Source: Bacillus sp. BGMRC 2118 (GTDB lineage Bacteria; Bacillota; Bacilli; Bacillales; SA4). From it: a stretch of 64,000 bases of DNA. Positions 56,194 to 64,000 of this stretch are shown here, piece by piece. The DNA is taken from NCBI GenBank assembly GCA_008364785.1, contig VTTJ01000002.1, forward strand, positions 434,001-498,000, given 5' to 3'. How positions within the stretch are numbered: position 1 is the first letter of the stretch; each line of letters begins with the position of its first letter. Both the position numbers and the translations under genes were made by a program. The notes beneath the pieces were generated by a model. That model was not told where the DNA came from. It was given only the letters and a program-made list of their open reading frames with translations, and ran no database searches.

Positions 56194-56962
56194 TTTACTT
56201 TTCCTAGGATTCGTTATAATAGTTGCGCTACTGGGCTTCTTTGTAAAAGCATTATCGCTGAGTGGAACGATTGCAGCAATCTTTGTAGGATCGTCTGTTG
56301 TGATCGGATTACAAGGGGAAGGGTTAATTCTGCTAGGCTTGTTTTTTGGAACGTCGAGTCTTCTAAGTAAGGTTAAATCAAACGTTAAACAATCCTCACT
56401 CCAAATTATAGAAAAGGGAGATACCCGGGACTATGGACAAGTATTAGCTAACGGTCTACTTCCAGCTGTAAGCTGTTTGATCTATGCTTACACTAGTGAT
56501 GAAGGATGGATTTATATCTATGCTGTGTCATTAGCAGCGGCCACTGCAGATACATGGGCTTCTGAGATAGGAACATTGTCTAAAAGGAAACCTTTTCATA
56601 TTTTTACATTCAGACGTGTTCCTGGAGGGACTTCCGGTGCTGTTTCTATACTGGGGCTTTTTGCAACCGTGGCAGGAGCAGGTATCATTGGTGCAGCATC
56701 TATTTTGTTTTTTGACTCTATAAAAATCACGCATTTCCTTATGATTGTACTATTAGGTACAGTGGGATCAATGATAGATACTGTTCTTGGTGCAACTGTT
56801 CAAGCTAAATACATATGTCGTCAATGTGGTTTACACACTGAGAAAAAAGTTCACTGTGGAATTACAACGAAGCAACTGTCGGGGATTACTTGGATGAACA
56901 ATGATGCTGTAAATTTCACTTCAATTGCACTTGCTGTCATACTTTCGGTTATTTTTGTTTAA
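56186..56962 (+). CDS. DUF92 family membrane protein
   Basis: The ~258-residue protein has about seven membrane helices and the DUF92 motifs DTWASEIG and RRVPGGTSGAVS. Plant members are phytyl-phosphate kinases; bacterial roles are uncertain, possibly prenyl phosphate related. GTG 56186 overlaps the yqgN stop by 8 nt, with AAAGGA upstream; the frame could extend to 56177. Confidence 0.87.
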   Translation: MSSLLFLGFVIIVALLGFFVKALSLSGTIAAIFVGSSVVIGLQGEGLILLGLFFGTSSLLSKVKSNVKQSSLQIIEKGDTRDYGQVLANGLLPAVSCLIYAYTSDEGWIYIYAVSLAAATADTWASEIGTLSKRKPFHIFTFRRVPGGTSGAVSILGLFATVAGAGIIGAASILFFDSIKITHFLMIVLLGTVGSMIDTVLGATVQAKYICRQCGLHTEKKVHCGITTKQLSGITWMNNDAVNFTSIALAVILSVIFV

Positions 56963-57012
56963 ATTGGATAAAATTAGCCTTCCTGTGCAAATTAGTAATA
57001 GGAGGGATGATG

Positions 57013-57189
57013 ATGAAAAATTCTGTCATAGCTGCTGCTCTATTGTTTGTTGTTTATACGCTTTTTAAAGGACGTTATCGCTTATTAAATACGATTCTGA
57101 GTAACGCCTTTATAAGAAAGTTACTTGTACAGGTCGCGATGCAGATGCCATTTATTAGAGAGCAGTTCATGAGAAGAGCATTTAGGTAG
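57013..57189 (+). CDS. yqgO: YqgO-like small membrane protein
   Basis: The 58-residue protein has one membrane helix (about 4-18) and a basic amphipathic C-terminus (NAFIRKLLVQVAMQMPF). GGAGGG is 7 nt before ATG 57013; ATG at 57007 or 57010 would be too close. Position near yqgN matches B. subtilis yqgO. Function is unknown. Confidence 0.74.
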   Translation: MKNSVIAAALLFVVYTLFKGRYRLLNTILSNAFIRKLLVQVAMQMPFIREQFMRRAFR

Positions 57190-57193
57190 TAAG

Positions 57194-57222
57194 CCTGTTG
57201 AAACGTTCAACAGGTTTTTTTA
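57194..57222 (+). terminator. Terminator after yqgO
   Basis: CCTGTTGAA pairs with TTCAACAGG around ACG, followed by T-run. Confidence 0.92.
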
Positions 57223-57282
57223 TTTTTGCTTATAGAAAATTTAGAAGTGAGCCTTTAATAATGAGATAAAGGGTGTTGAAAA

Positions 57283-57978
57283 GTGAAATGGGAAGTAATC
57301 TACTTCGATATCGATAATACATTGTTCGATTATGAAGAGTCATTTCAAAAAGGAATGATGGCAACTTGTAAGAAGAGTATAAAGAATATCAATGAAGGTG
57401 AATGGTTTAAGCATTTTAAAATGTTTTGTGATGAGTTTTGGGGAAAGTACGAAAGAAAGGAATGGACTCAGCAAGAATATAGATATCAGCGTTTATATCA
57501 TTCGTTATTGCCATTTAATATCCAGATATCACAGCCATTTTCAGAGATGTTTCATAACGAGTTTGAACGAACGGTACATAACTATGCTACCCCTTATCCG
57601 GATGTAATTCCTACACTATACGCTTTTAAAGAACGTGGTCACAAACTAGGGATCATCTCAAACGGTAAAACACAAACGCAAATGAATAAGCTGATACATT
57701 TAGGAGTGTTCCCATTTTTTGAGGGAAACATCTTTATTTCAGCGGATATAAAATACGAGAAGCCTGATCCACGTATCTTTCATTATGTTAGACAAAGATT
57801 AGGAGAAGTGAATCTGCCTCTATATATAGGTGATAGTTATGAACAAGATGTTGCAGGGGCTAAAGAAGCTGACTGGGATGTCATTCATTTTCAATATTGT
57901 AACTCAAAGAGCTTGAGAGAAAATATCCCAGTCTGTTCTTCGTACCAAGAAATACTTGAGTATATTACGATGAATTAG
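57283..57978 (+). CDS. HAD-family hydrolase (YjjG-like nucleotidase/phosphatase)
   Basis: The 231-residue protein has HAD motif I DIDNTLFD, motif II SNGKTQTQ, Lys in KYEKPDPRIF and motif IV GDSYEQDVAGAKEADWD, with a helical cap (about 20-85). The YjjG subfamily dephosphorylates nucleoside monophosphates and other small substrates. It begins at GTG 57283 with AAAGGGTG 6 nt upstream. It runs tail-to-tail into the next gene with 3 nt between stops. Confidence 0.88.
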   Translation: MKWEVIYFDIDNTLFDYEESFQKGMMATCKKSIKNINEGEWFKHFKMFCDEFWGKYERKEWTQQEYRYQRLYHSLLPFNIQISQPFSEMFHNEFERTVHNYATPYPDVIPTLYAFKERGHKLGIISNGKTQTQMNKLIHLGVFPFFEGNIFISADIKYEKPDPRIFHYVRQRLGEVNLPLYIGDSYEQDVAGAKEADWDVIHFQYCNSKSLRENIPVCSSYQEILEYITMN

Positions 57979-57981
57979 AGT

Positions 57982-58851
57982 CTACATTTGTTGATATAAT
58001 TTTACCTTTTCACCGTTTTTTCCTTCAGTTATGATCAATAAATGAGAGCGATCTTTACTAATAAGAATAAGCGGAAGCTTACTTCCAATTGGAGAGATAT
58101 TTTCACTTTCTGATAGACGAATACCTAATACATAATTTTTATAAAGGCCTTCCCATAAACGACCAATCACCGTTTGAGTTTCTGATTCTGAAAGTCCAGG
58201 AATAGCCTTTGTAGTAAAGGATTGTAGCTCCATTAATGTATACGGATCATAGTTACTTTGCTTGATGGAGAAATTTTTCATTAAGCGATCCCAGCTAGTC
58301 TGCAAATCTTGTGTTCGAACGTGATCAATAATTTTCTTCCATTCTTCTTCTTCCTTATTTTTCGGTGTTTGAAAGCCATGCAACGGACTAAAGGAAGAGT
58401 CAATGACATACAACTTATCCTTGGACATCGTTTGTGAGCTCTTAATATCGTTATCGTCATTATGTATTTCTGCATGATGAAAGGAAATGGATTCATACAA
58501 GGCACTATCCTGTCCTTGTATTTTTTTTTCTTGAGAAAGTGTGGCTTTATGTTGTTTCCATTCATACATCGTATCTACTAGCACGCCATCTTTGAATAGT
58601 AGAGATACATCTTGTCTTAAATATACCTTTTTATCTGTTGCAGATTGCACAGCCCATTTTACGTTATATGGATCGTTGTGGTCACCGTCTATTGTAAGGT
58701 GAGTTTCTGCTGTGAGAAACGATACATGAGGATCAATTGGGAAATAGGTAATGCTTTCTTTCACAAGAGCAGGTATAACAGTCCTCACCAATATATAAGA
58801 AACGGCAAGGACAAAGGCACCTACTATTGTAATTATTGTCCGCTTCCTCAT
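57982..58851 (-). CDS. Hypothetical membrane-anchored protein
   Basis: The 289-residue product has an N-terminal membrane anchor (about 5-27) and a large, probably extracytoplasmic, domain rich in Lys, Asp and Ser with no motif I recognise. AGGAGGTGAAAG precedes ATG on the minus strand. It is divergent from the SpoVAF-like gene and convergent with the HAD gene, with no visible terminator between. A spore-linked envelope role is a guess from location only. Confidence 0.72.
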   Translation of the reverse strand: MRKRTIITIVGAFVLAVSYILVRTVIPALVKESITYFPIDPHVSFLTAETHLTIDGDHNDPYNVKWAVQSATDKKVYLRQDVSLLFKDGVLVDTMYEWKQHKATLSQEKKIQGQDSALYESISFHHAEIHNDDNDIKSSQTMSKDKLYVIDSSFSPLHGFQTPKNKEEEEWKKIIDHVRTQDLQTSWDRLMKNFSIKQSNYDPYTLMELQSFTTKAIPGLSESETQTVIGRLWEGLYKNYVLGIRLSESENISPIGSKLPLILISKDRSHLLIITEGKNGEKVKLYQQM

Positions 58852-59062
58852 ATACTTTCACCTCCTACTAGTCTACATTTCTTAAATAACATCTTGGACA
58901 GCCACCCTCTTCTACCTTATGACTCAGGAAATCATATCATTCCAATGTGAGAAACAAGCTGATAAAAAACTTATGAAAATGATAAGTATGTTTCATGTTT
59001 TTATAGTTAATGATGGAAAGTGAAGTTTACTTTTGGTAGGACATGAAGTGAGGGATTGAATA

Positions 59063-60520
59063 GTGGATAGAATTAAGAAACCAGTTTCACCAAATATACA
59101 GGAAAATATAGAGTACTTAGAAAAAGAGCTGGGAGTGAAAGAGAGCTTTGATGTCATTCATCTTGCCCAAGAATATGCGGGTAAGAAGATGTCGTTCTTT
59201 TTAATAGATGGCTTTGCAAAGGATGATATCCTTCATTATTTAATGAAATTACTTTCATCCCTTGATCCTTCTCAGCTTGAGCCTGACCCTCTTGAAAAAT
59301 TATTAAAAACACATATTCCTTATATTGAGCTTGAGAAAGTGGAAGATTTGGATGCTGTTGTAGACACCGTATTAGCTGGACCAACTGCATTAATTGTGGA
59401 AGGGCTTCAGTATGCAATTATGATTGATGCAAGAACGTATCCAGTAAGAGGACCTCAAGAGCCTGATATTGAAAGGGTTGTGAGAGGGGCTAGAGATGGA
59501 TATGTGGAGACAATTGTATTTAACACAGCACTAACGAGACGGCGTGTAAGGGACCGCACCTTACGAATGGAGTATATGCAAGTAGGAAGAAGAAGTAAAA
59601 CCGATATATGTCTATGCTACATTGAAGATATTGCCGAAGAAAAGCAAGTAAAAGCTGTAAGAGACTCAATAAGTAATATTGATACAGATGGCTTACCAAT
59701 GGGGGAAAAGACGATTGAAGAATTTATCTCAGGTAGACATTTTAACCCATACCCTGTTGTACGTTACACGGAAAGACCAGATACAGCAGCAGCCCATTTG
59801 TATGAAGGACATGTACTCATCATCGTAGACGGAAGTCCAAGTGTTATGATAACACCGTCAACCTTTTGGCATCACTTACAGCATGCTGAAGAGTACCGGA
59901 ATAAACCGGTAGTTGGTGCGTATCTTCGGTTAGTGCGATATTTGGCTGTCTTTGCATCCATTTTCTTATTACCGCTATGGTATTTATTTGCAGCCGAGCC
60001 TGAGTTATTACCGAGTGTTCTAAACTATATAGGTCCAAATGATGAAGGACAAATACCACTAATTGCTCAATTTCTCATGATTGAAGTCGGACTTGATATG
60101 TTACGAATGGCAGCAATACATACGCCAAGCTCCTTAGCCACTGCATTAGGGTTAGTTGCTGCTTTAATGATTGGACAGGTTTCAGTTGAAGTCGGCTTAT
60201 TTTCGAATGAAGTCATTTTATATTTTGCAATAGCTGCAATCGGCAGCTTTGCCACACCAAGCTATGAGTTAAGCCTTGCCAATCGTTTAGTCCGGATTGT
60301 GTTACTCATTCTTACAGCCATTGGTGGTGTAGTAGGATTAGTCATTGGCGTCACACTCTGGATTATCATGCTAGCACGTATGAGATCCTTTAACCTGCCT
60401 TATCTATGGCCGTTTATCCCATTTTCATTTAAAGGGCTAAAAGAAGTCTTACTTCGTTCACCTATTCCAATGAAAAGTAGGAGACCAACTGCTCTGCATC
60501 CGAAAGATCCAGACCGTTAA
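59063..60520 (+). CDS. SpoVAF/GerA-family spore germination protein
   Basis: The 485-residue protein has a soluble N-terminal part (1-290) with GerA-family blocks GPTALIVEG, VRGPQEPDIE and the later TPSTFWHHLQ, followed by five membrane helices (about 295-450). Similarity is closest to SpoVAF, a GerA A-subunit-like protein of the SpoVA DPA channel. The usual spoVA genes (including SpoVAEA) are absent here. It starts at GTG 59063 with GTGAGGGA upstream. A forespore SigG promoter could not be confirmed. Confidence 0.86.
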   Translation: MDRIKKPVSPNIQENIEYLEKELGVKESFDVIHLAQEYAGKKMSFFLIDGFAKDDILHYLMKLLSSLDPSQLEPDPLEKLLKTHIPYIELEKVEDLDAVVDTVLAGPTALIVEGLQYAIMIDARTYPVRGPQEPDIERVVRGARDGYVETIVFNTALTRRRVRDRTLRMEYMQVGRRSKTDICLCYIEDIAEEKQVKAVRDSISNIDTDGLPMGEKTIEEFISGRHFNPYPVVRYTERPDTAAAHLYEGHVLIIVDGSPSVMITPSTFWHHLQHAEEYRNKPVVGAYLRLVRYLAVFASIFLLPLWYLFAAEPELLPSVLNYIGPNDEGQIPLIAQFLMIEVGLDMLRMAAIHTPSSLATALGLVAALMIGQVSVEVGLFSNEVILYFAIAAIGSFATPSYELSLANRLVRIVLLILTAIGGVVGLVIGVTLWIIMLARMRSFNLPYLWPFIPFSFKGLKEVLLRSPIPMKSRRPTALHPKDPDR

Positions 60521-60531
60521 TAAGAAGCTGC

Positions 60532-60560
60532 AAGAGTGTCAAGAAAATGACACTCTTTTC
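60532..60560 (+). terminator. Terminator after the SpoVAF-like gene
   Basis: AAGAGTGTCA pairs with TGACACTCTT around a 6-nt loop, followed by TTC-rich tail. Confidence 0.85.
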
Positions 60561-60572
60561 TTCTATCTCATC

Positions 60573-60601
60573 CTTGACCGTGATCGAAATTATCTATACT
60601 C
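60573..60601 (+). promoter_or_regulatory. Possible promoter of yqgQ-glcK
   Basis: TTGACC is followed after 17 bp by TACTCT; a TATAAT lies slightly further on but at 23 bp. One of the two should drive yqgQ-glcK. Confidence 0.38.
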
Positions 60602-60647
60602 TTATAATGGATTATGACCATAGATAATATGTGTAGTAGGTGAAAAA

Positions 60648-60860
60648 TTGAAGACATTATACGATGTACAAAAATTATTATTAAAATATGGAACAGTCAT
60701 TTACATAGGTGACAGGATATCTGATTTAGAATTGATGGAGGAAGAACTAAGAGAACTCTTTCATTCACAATTATTAGATGCACAAGATTTTAAAATGGCA
60801 CAATTAATTGTGAGACAAGCATTGCAGCAAGAAATAGAAAAAAGGAAAAGGAATGAGTAG
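60648..60860 (+). CDS. yqgQ: YqgQ (DUF910) small protein
   Basis: The 70-residue helical protein (MKTLYDVQKLLLKYGTVIYI start) matches the Bacillus YqgQ/DUF910 family, always beside glcK. It starts at TTG 60648 with TAGGTGA 5 nt upstream. It overlaps glcK by 8 nt. A three-helix bundle is known for B. subtilis YqgQ; function is unknown, perhaps binding nucleic acid. Confidence 0.9.
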   Translation: MKTLYDVQKLLLKYGTVIYIGDRISDLELMEEELRELFHSQLLDAQDFKMAQLIVRQALQQEIEKRKRNE

Positions 60861-61827
60861 CTTGGAACAAAAATGGTATGTCGGAATTGATTTAGGTGGC
60901 ACAACGATTAAAATGGCCTTTGTAACAACAGAAGGTGAGATAGAGCATAAGTGGGAAATCCCAACTGATACAAGCCAAAATGGTGAATTAATCACGACAA
61001 GTATTGCTAGTTCACTTGAACAAAAACTACAACAACTAAGTGTATCTAAAGATCAATTAATTGGTGTTGGGATGGGGGCACCAGGACCTGTTAATATGGA
61101 AAACGGGTTCATTTATGAAGCAGTAAATTTAGGATGGATAAACTATCCATTAAAAGACAGGTTAGAAAAGGCAACCGGTTTACAAGCAGTCATTGATAAT
61201 GATGCAAATTTAGCTGCGATCGGTGAGATGTGGAGAGGTGCAGGAGAAGGGGCAAAAAATCTTATCGCAGTAACACTAGGTACTGGTGTTGGCGGTGGGG
61301 TTATTGCAAATGGTGACATCATCCATGGTGTAAATGGTGCAGCAGGAGAAATCGGCCATTATACTTCTATTCCTGAAGGTGGCGCTTCTTGTAACTGTGG
61401 AAAAACAGGCTGTCTCGAAACAATTGCGTCTGCTACTGGAATTGTTCGTCAAGCGATGGAACAATTAAGTGAAGAATCGAATTCAACTCTAGAAGCTTTA
61501 ATTAAGCAAAAGAATAAGCTGACAGCAAAAGATGTGTTAGATGCCGCAAGAAACGGTGATCCGTTAGCTAATACTGTTATTGACCAAACATGCTTTCATT
61601 TGGGGCTAGCTATAGCTAATTTATCTAATGGAGTAAATCCTGAGAAAATTGTAATAGGTGGTGGAGTATCAAAAGCTGGTGATATTCTCCTACCTCGCAT
61701 TAAACATTACTTTGAGAAGTTTGCGTTCCCTCGCGTAGCAAAAGGGGCTGATATAGCAATCGCCACATTAGGTAATGATGCGGGTGTAATTGGTGCAGCT
61801 TGGTTAGTAAAGACAAAGATAGGATAA
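60853..61827 (+). CDS. glcK: Glucokinase (ROK family)
   Basis: The 324-residue enzyme phosphorylates glucose with ATP. It has the phosphate-binding DLGGTTIKMAF, VTLGTGVGGGV, the substrate GEIGHYTSIPEGG and the ROK zinc motif CNCGKTGCLE. It overlaps yqgQ by 8 nt, with AAAGGAAAAGGA as ribosome site. No HTH domain is present, so it is a kinase and not a ROK repressor. Confidence 0.95.
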   Translation: MSSLEQKWYVGIDLGGTTIKMAFVTTEGEIEHKWEIPTDTSQNGELITTSIASSLEQKLQQLSVSKDQLIGVGMGAPGPVNMENGFIYEAVNLGWINYPLKDRLEKATGLQAVIDNDANLAAIGEMWRGAGEGAKNLIAVTLGTGVGGGVIANGDIIHGVNGAAGEIGHYTSIPEGGASCNCGKTGCLETIASATGIVRQAMEQLSEESNSTLEALIKQKNKLTAKDVLDAARNGDPLANTVIDQTCFHLGLAIANLSNGVNPEKIVIGGGVSKAGDILLPRIKHYFEKFAFPRVAKGADIAIATLGNDAGVIGAAWLVKTKIG

Positions 61828-61862
61828 AAGTAATGTTTTTCTATGCTAAGATAATAAAAAGT

Positions 61863-61896
61863 AGGCCCATTTCTAGGAAATGTGGCCTTTTTTTTA
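61863..61896 (+). terminator. Terminator after glcK
   Basis: AGGCC-CATTTC on the left pairs with GAAATG-(T)-GGCCT on the right with one bulged T, then nine or so T. Confidence 0.9.
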
Positions 61897-62295
61897 TGTC
61901 CAAAATAACAATTATTCATTTTTATGAAACTTTTTCCTATCTTCATTCGTCTTACTAGACGAGTCTAAAAAATCTGTTATGGGCGTATTATTTTATTATA
62001 AAAATCTGGTGTTAAATAATCATTGATTTTTTGTAAAAAAGACATTAAGATAAACTATGTTTAATCTATCAAAAAACCAATAATTGTCAAAATATCCTTT
62101 ATTTTCTGACTAAAATACTAGATAGTGTGAAACGTGCTACAGTGGTATCCTTTACCGAAACTGATTAGGTTCTTTAAACAGCTTAAATTTCATTCTGTTT
62201 GGTTAACCTCTGATCTTTATATTGCATTAGGAAATTCACGCCCGGCTAAATACGTAATACTATGAATGATTGATGATTGAAGGAGGTTCTTCAAA
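61897..62295. other. Long non-coding leader before ltaS
   Basis: About 400 nt without a gene. It holds the ECF-type promoter at 61925, a short inverted repeat CGTCT/AGACG (61948-61961), and an AT-rich remainder. No known riboswitch was recognised. Confidence 0.45.
61925..61951 (+). promoter_or_regulatory. Possible ECF (SigM/SigX-like) promoter of ltaS
   Basis: TGAAAC (61925-61930), a 17-bp spacer and CGTC (61948-61951). CGTC is the -10 form of SigM/SigX, with the spacer 1 bp longer than at the two SigW-type sites. It lies about 340 nt before the coding start, so a long leader RNA would result. Confidence 0.5.
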
Positions 62296-64000
62296 ATGAA
62301 AAAAACCACATGGTATAAAATGTGGCCATTGTTATTATCCATTTTTATGTTATGGATAAAAACATATATTGTCTATAAAACTAGCTTTGATATAAAAATT
62401 GAAAACTGGAAGCAGGAATTCATCCTGTTTATCAATCCATTAAGTTTTATCTTATTATTTCTTGGTGTCACACTAAGTGTAAAAGAAAAGAGAAGAATTC
62501 GATTATTATATACATTAGGCTTTATTACAAGCTTTATCCTCTTCGCCAACGTTGTATACTACCGTTTCTTCAATGATTTCCTTACGATACCTGTTTTATT
62601 CCAAACAAGTAATATGGGCGACTTAGGAAACAGTATTACAGAATTGATTACATTTGGTGATCTTTTAATTTTTAGTGACTTGTTAATTCTTTGGATAGTT
62701 TTAAAGATTGCTAGAAAAAAAGACGTAATTCCGGCAGGTGTAACAATTTTAAAAAGAGAAAAAATGGCCTACTTATTAGTTGCTGTTACGATTATAATCG
62801 TGAACCTAGGACTGGCTGAATCAGAACGTCCTGAGTTATTAACAAGAACGTTTGACCGTGAAATATTAGTCAAAAACATAGGGACATATAACTTCCACAT
62901 ATATGATGCTGTCATACAGTCTAAATCTTCGGCACAAAGGGCATTAGCTGATGGGAGTGAATTAGTTGAAATTGAAAACTATCTAAAAGCTAATCATCGT
63001 AGTGCTTCTGATGAACTGTTTGGAGCAGCAAAAGGTAAAAATGTAATTGTCGTTTCAATGGAATCATTACAAAACTTCGTAATAGGTGAAACAATTGATG
63101 GTCAAGAAATCACACCATTTCTTAATGAGTTTATTGGAGAGAGTTACTATTTTGATAACTTTTATCACCAAACAGGGCAAGGAAAAACATCAGATTCTGA
63201 ATTTCTATTAGAAAATTCCTTGTATCCATTAGGAAGAGGAGCTGTATTCTTTACACATGGTACAAATGAATATACGGCAACTCCTGAGATTATAAAAGAA
63301 CACGGCTATTACTCAGCTGTGCTTCATGCGAATAATAAGAGCTTCTGGAATCGAGATATCATGTATCAGTCACTAGGATATGATCATTTCTTCGAGGTCA
63401 ATGATTACATTATCAATGATGAAAATTCAATAGGTTGGGGATTAAAGGATAAAGACTTCTTTGATCAGTCAATCTCACACTTAAAGGCATTACCTGAACC
63501 GTATTACGCTAAATTCATTACGTTAACGAACCACTTTCCATTCGAACTTGGAGAAGAGGATAAAATGATTAACGAATATACGTCAAATAGTAGAACGTTA
63601 AATCGATATTTTCCTACTGTACGTTATATGGATGATGCGTTAAAGGATTTTGTACAACGTCTTAAGGATGAAGGAATGTACGAGGATTCAATCATCATAT
63701 TGTATGGTGATCATTACGGTATTTCTGAAAATCACAATAAAGCAATGGCACAGTTTTTAGGAAAAGATGAAATTACTCCTTTTGATAGCATACAATTGCA
63801 ACGTGTTCCATTAATTATTCATATTCCAGGGCAAGAAGGAAAGACAATTTCGACCACTTCTGGCCAAATCGACTTAAAGCCGACAATTCTACATTTAATG
63901 GGAATTGATACTCATAATGATGTACATTTTGGTGCCGATTTATTTTCAAAAGATAAGCTCCCATTTACTGTTCTTCGTGATGGCAGCTTCATAACCGACA
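62296..64000 (+). CDS. Lipoteichoic acid synthase, LtaS family (3' end outside window)
   Basis: The first 568 codons are in view. Five membrane helices (about 10-175) precede the extracellular sulfatase-like domain. The catalytic Thr is in [10 protein letters not shown]; metal ligands are in VSMESLQNF (Glu) and YGDHYGI (Asp, His). It polymerises glycerol phosphate from phosphatidylglycerol onto the lipid anchor. AGGAGG precedes ATG 62296. Position after glcK matches B. subtilis yqgS. The gene runs off the right edge. Confidence 0.92.
   Translation, partial: MKKTTWYKMWPLLLSIFMLWIKTYIVYKTSFDIKIENWKQEFILFINPLSFILLFLGVTLSVKEKRRIRLLYTLGFITSFILFANVVYYRFFNDFLTIPVLFQTSNMGDLGNSITELITFGDLLIFSDLLILWIVLKIARKKDVIPAGVTILKREKMAYLLVAVTIIIVNLGLAESERPELLTRTFDREILVKNIGTYNFHIYDAVIQSKSSAQRALADGSELVEIENYLKANHRSASDELFGAAKGKNVIVVSMESLQNFVIGETIDGQEITPFLNEFIGESYYFDNFYHQTGQGKTSDSEFLLENSLYPLGRGAVFFTHGTNEYTATPEIIKEHGYYSAVLHANNKSFWNRDIMYQSLGYDHFFEVNDYIINDENSIGWGLKDKDFFDQSISHLKALPEPYYAKFITLTNHFPFELGEEDKMINEYTSNSRTLNRYFPTVRYMDDALKDFVQRLKDEGMYEDSIIILYGDHYGISENHNKAMAQFLGKDEITPFDSIQLQRVPLIIHIPGQEGKTISTTSGQIDLKPTILHLMGIDTHNDVHFGADLFSKDKLPFTVLRDGSFITD

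Noticed and set aside
59000..59062. SigG promoter for the SpoVAF-like gene
   Set aside because: TGATAA and a CATACTA-like -10 could not be placed at 17-18 bp with acceptable matches.
59154..59417. Minus-strand 87-codon frame in the SpoVAF-like gene
   Set aside because: Shadow frame; no ribosome site and low-complexity Gln/Leu content.

Overview
This window is AT-rich chromosomal DNA from an endospore-forming member of the Bacillaceae. Gene order closely follows, from memory, the Bacillus subtilis mtaB/yqeV to yqgS segment. Sporulation genes (yqfC, yqfD, a SpoVAF-like protein), Bacillus-only small genes (yqzL, yqgO, yqgQ, yqfT) and Bacillus-type signals (two SigW-type promoters, a CcpA cre site, a PhoP box array, a Zur-like half site) agree with this. 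No rRNA, tRNA, CRISPR array, prophage or transposase gene is visible. Both ends cut genes: mtaB at the left and a lipoteichoic acid synthase at the right.

Layout. 1-5 kb: the end of mtaB, deoC, a TipA/Mta-like MerR regulator under its own 19-bp-spacer promoter, a decayed cupin gene, a Na/Pi transporter, rpsU and yqeY. 5-8 kb: the SigW-type membrane-stress operon yqeZ-floA-yqfB. 8-16.3 kb: yqfC-yqfD-phoH, then pgpH-ybeY-dgkA, cdd-era, yqzL and recO (ribosome maturation, c-di-AMP turnover, lipid carrier, repair). 16.5-22 kb: ccpN-yqfL, then the macromolecular synthesis operon yqxD-dnaG-sigA. 22-30.7 kb: an acyl-CoA dehydrogenase under a cre site, cccA, trmK-yqfO, ispH, yqfQ, cshB-nfo and yqfT. 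30.7-37.6 kb: a sporulation-kinase-like sensor, znuC-znuB-zur, yqfW, yqfX, ispG and yqfZ. 37.6-44.7 kb: a second NfeD gene with a SigW-type promoter, membrane proteins, an SGNH hydrolase, an ABC exporter pair, sodA and an MFS protein. 44.8-49.6 kb: pstS-pstC-pstA-pstB-phoU behind four phased PhoP half-boxes. 49.7-64 kb: two small membrane-anchored proteins, a DUF4912 plus GH57-GT4 glucan module, rpmG, a folate cyclo-ligase operon, a HAD phosphatase, a spore germination protein, yqgQ-glcK and ltaS.

Most of the window is conserved housekeeping DNA. The points that stand out are two copies of a ~185-bp dispersed repeat with terminal inverted repeats (35031-35218 and 54712-54894), a fused branching-enzyme/glycosyltransferase protein beside a DUF4912 protein with a possible DNA-binding end, a cupin pseudogene in mid-decay, a 21-bp inverted repeat at 39719-39777, and several clear regulatory sites. 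I do not see a wholly new multi-gene system. Family assignments come from recognised motifs and remembered relatives, not from searches; start codons were chosen by ribosome binding site and family fit.
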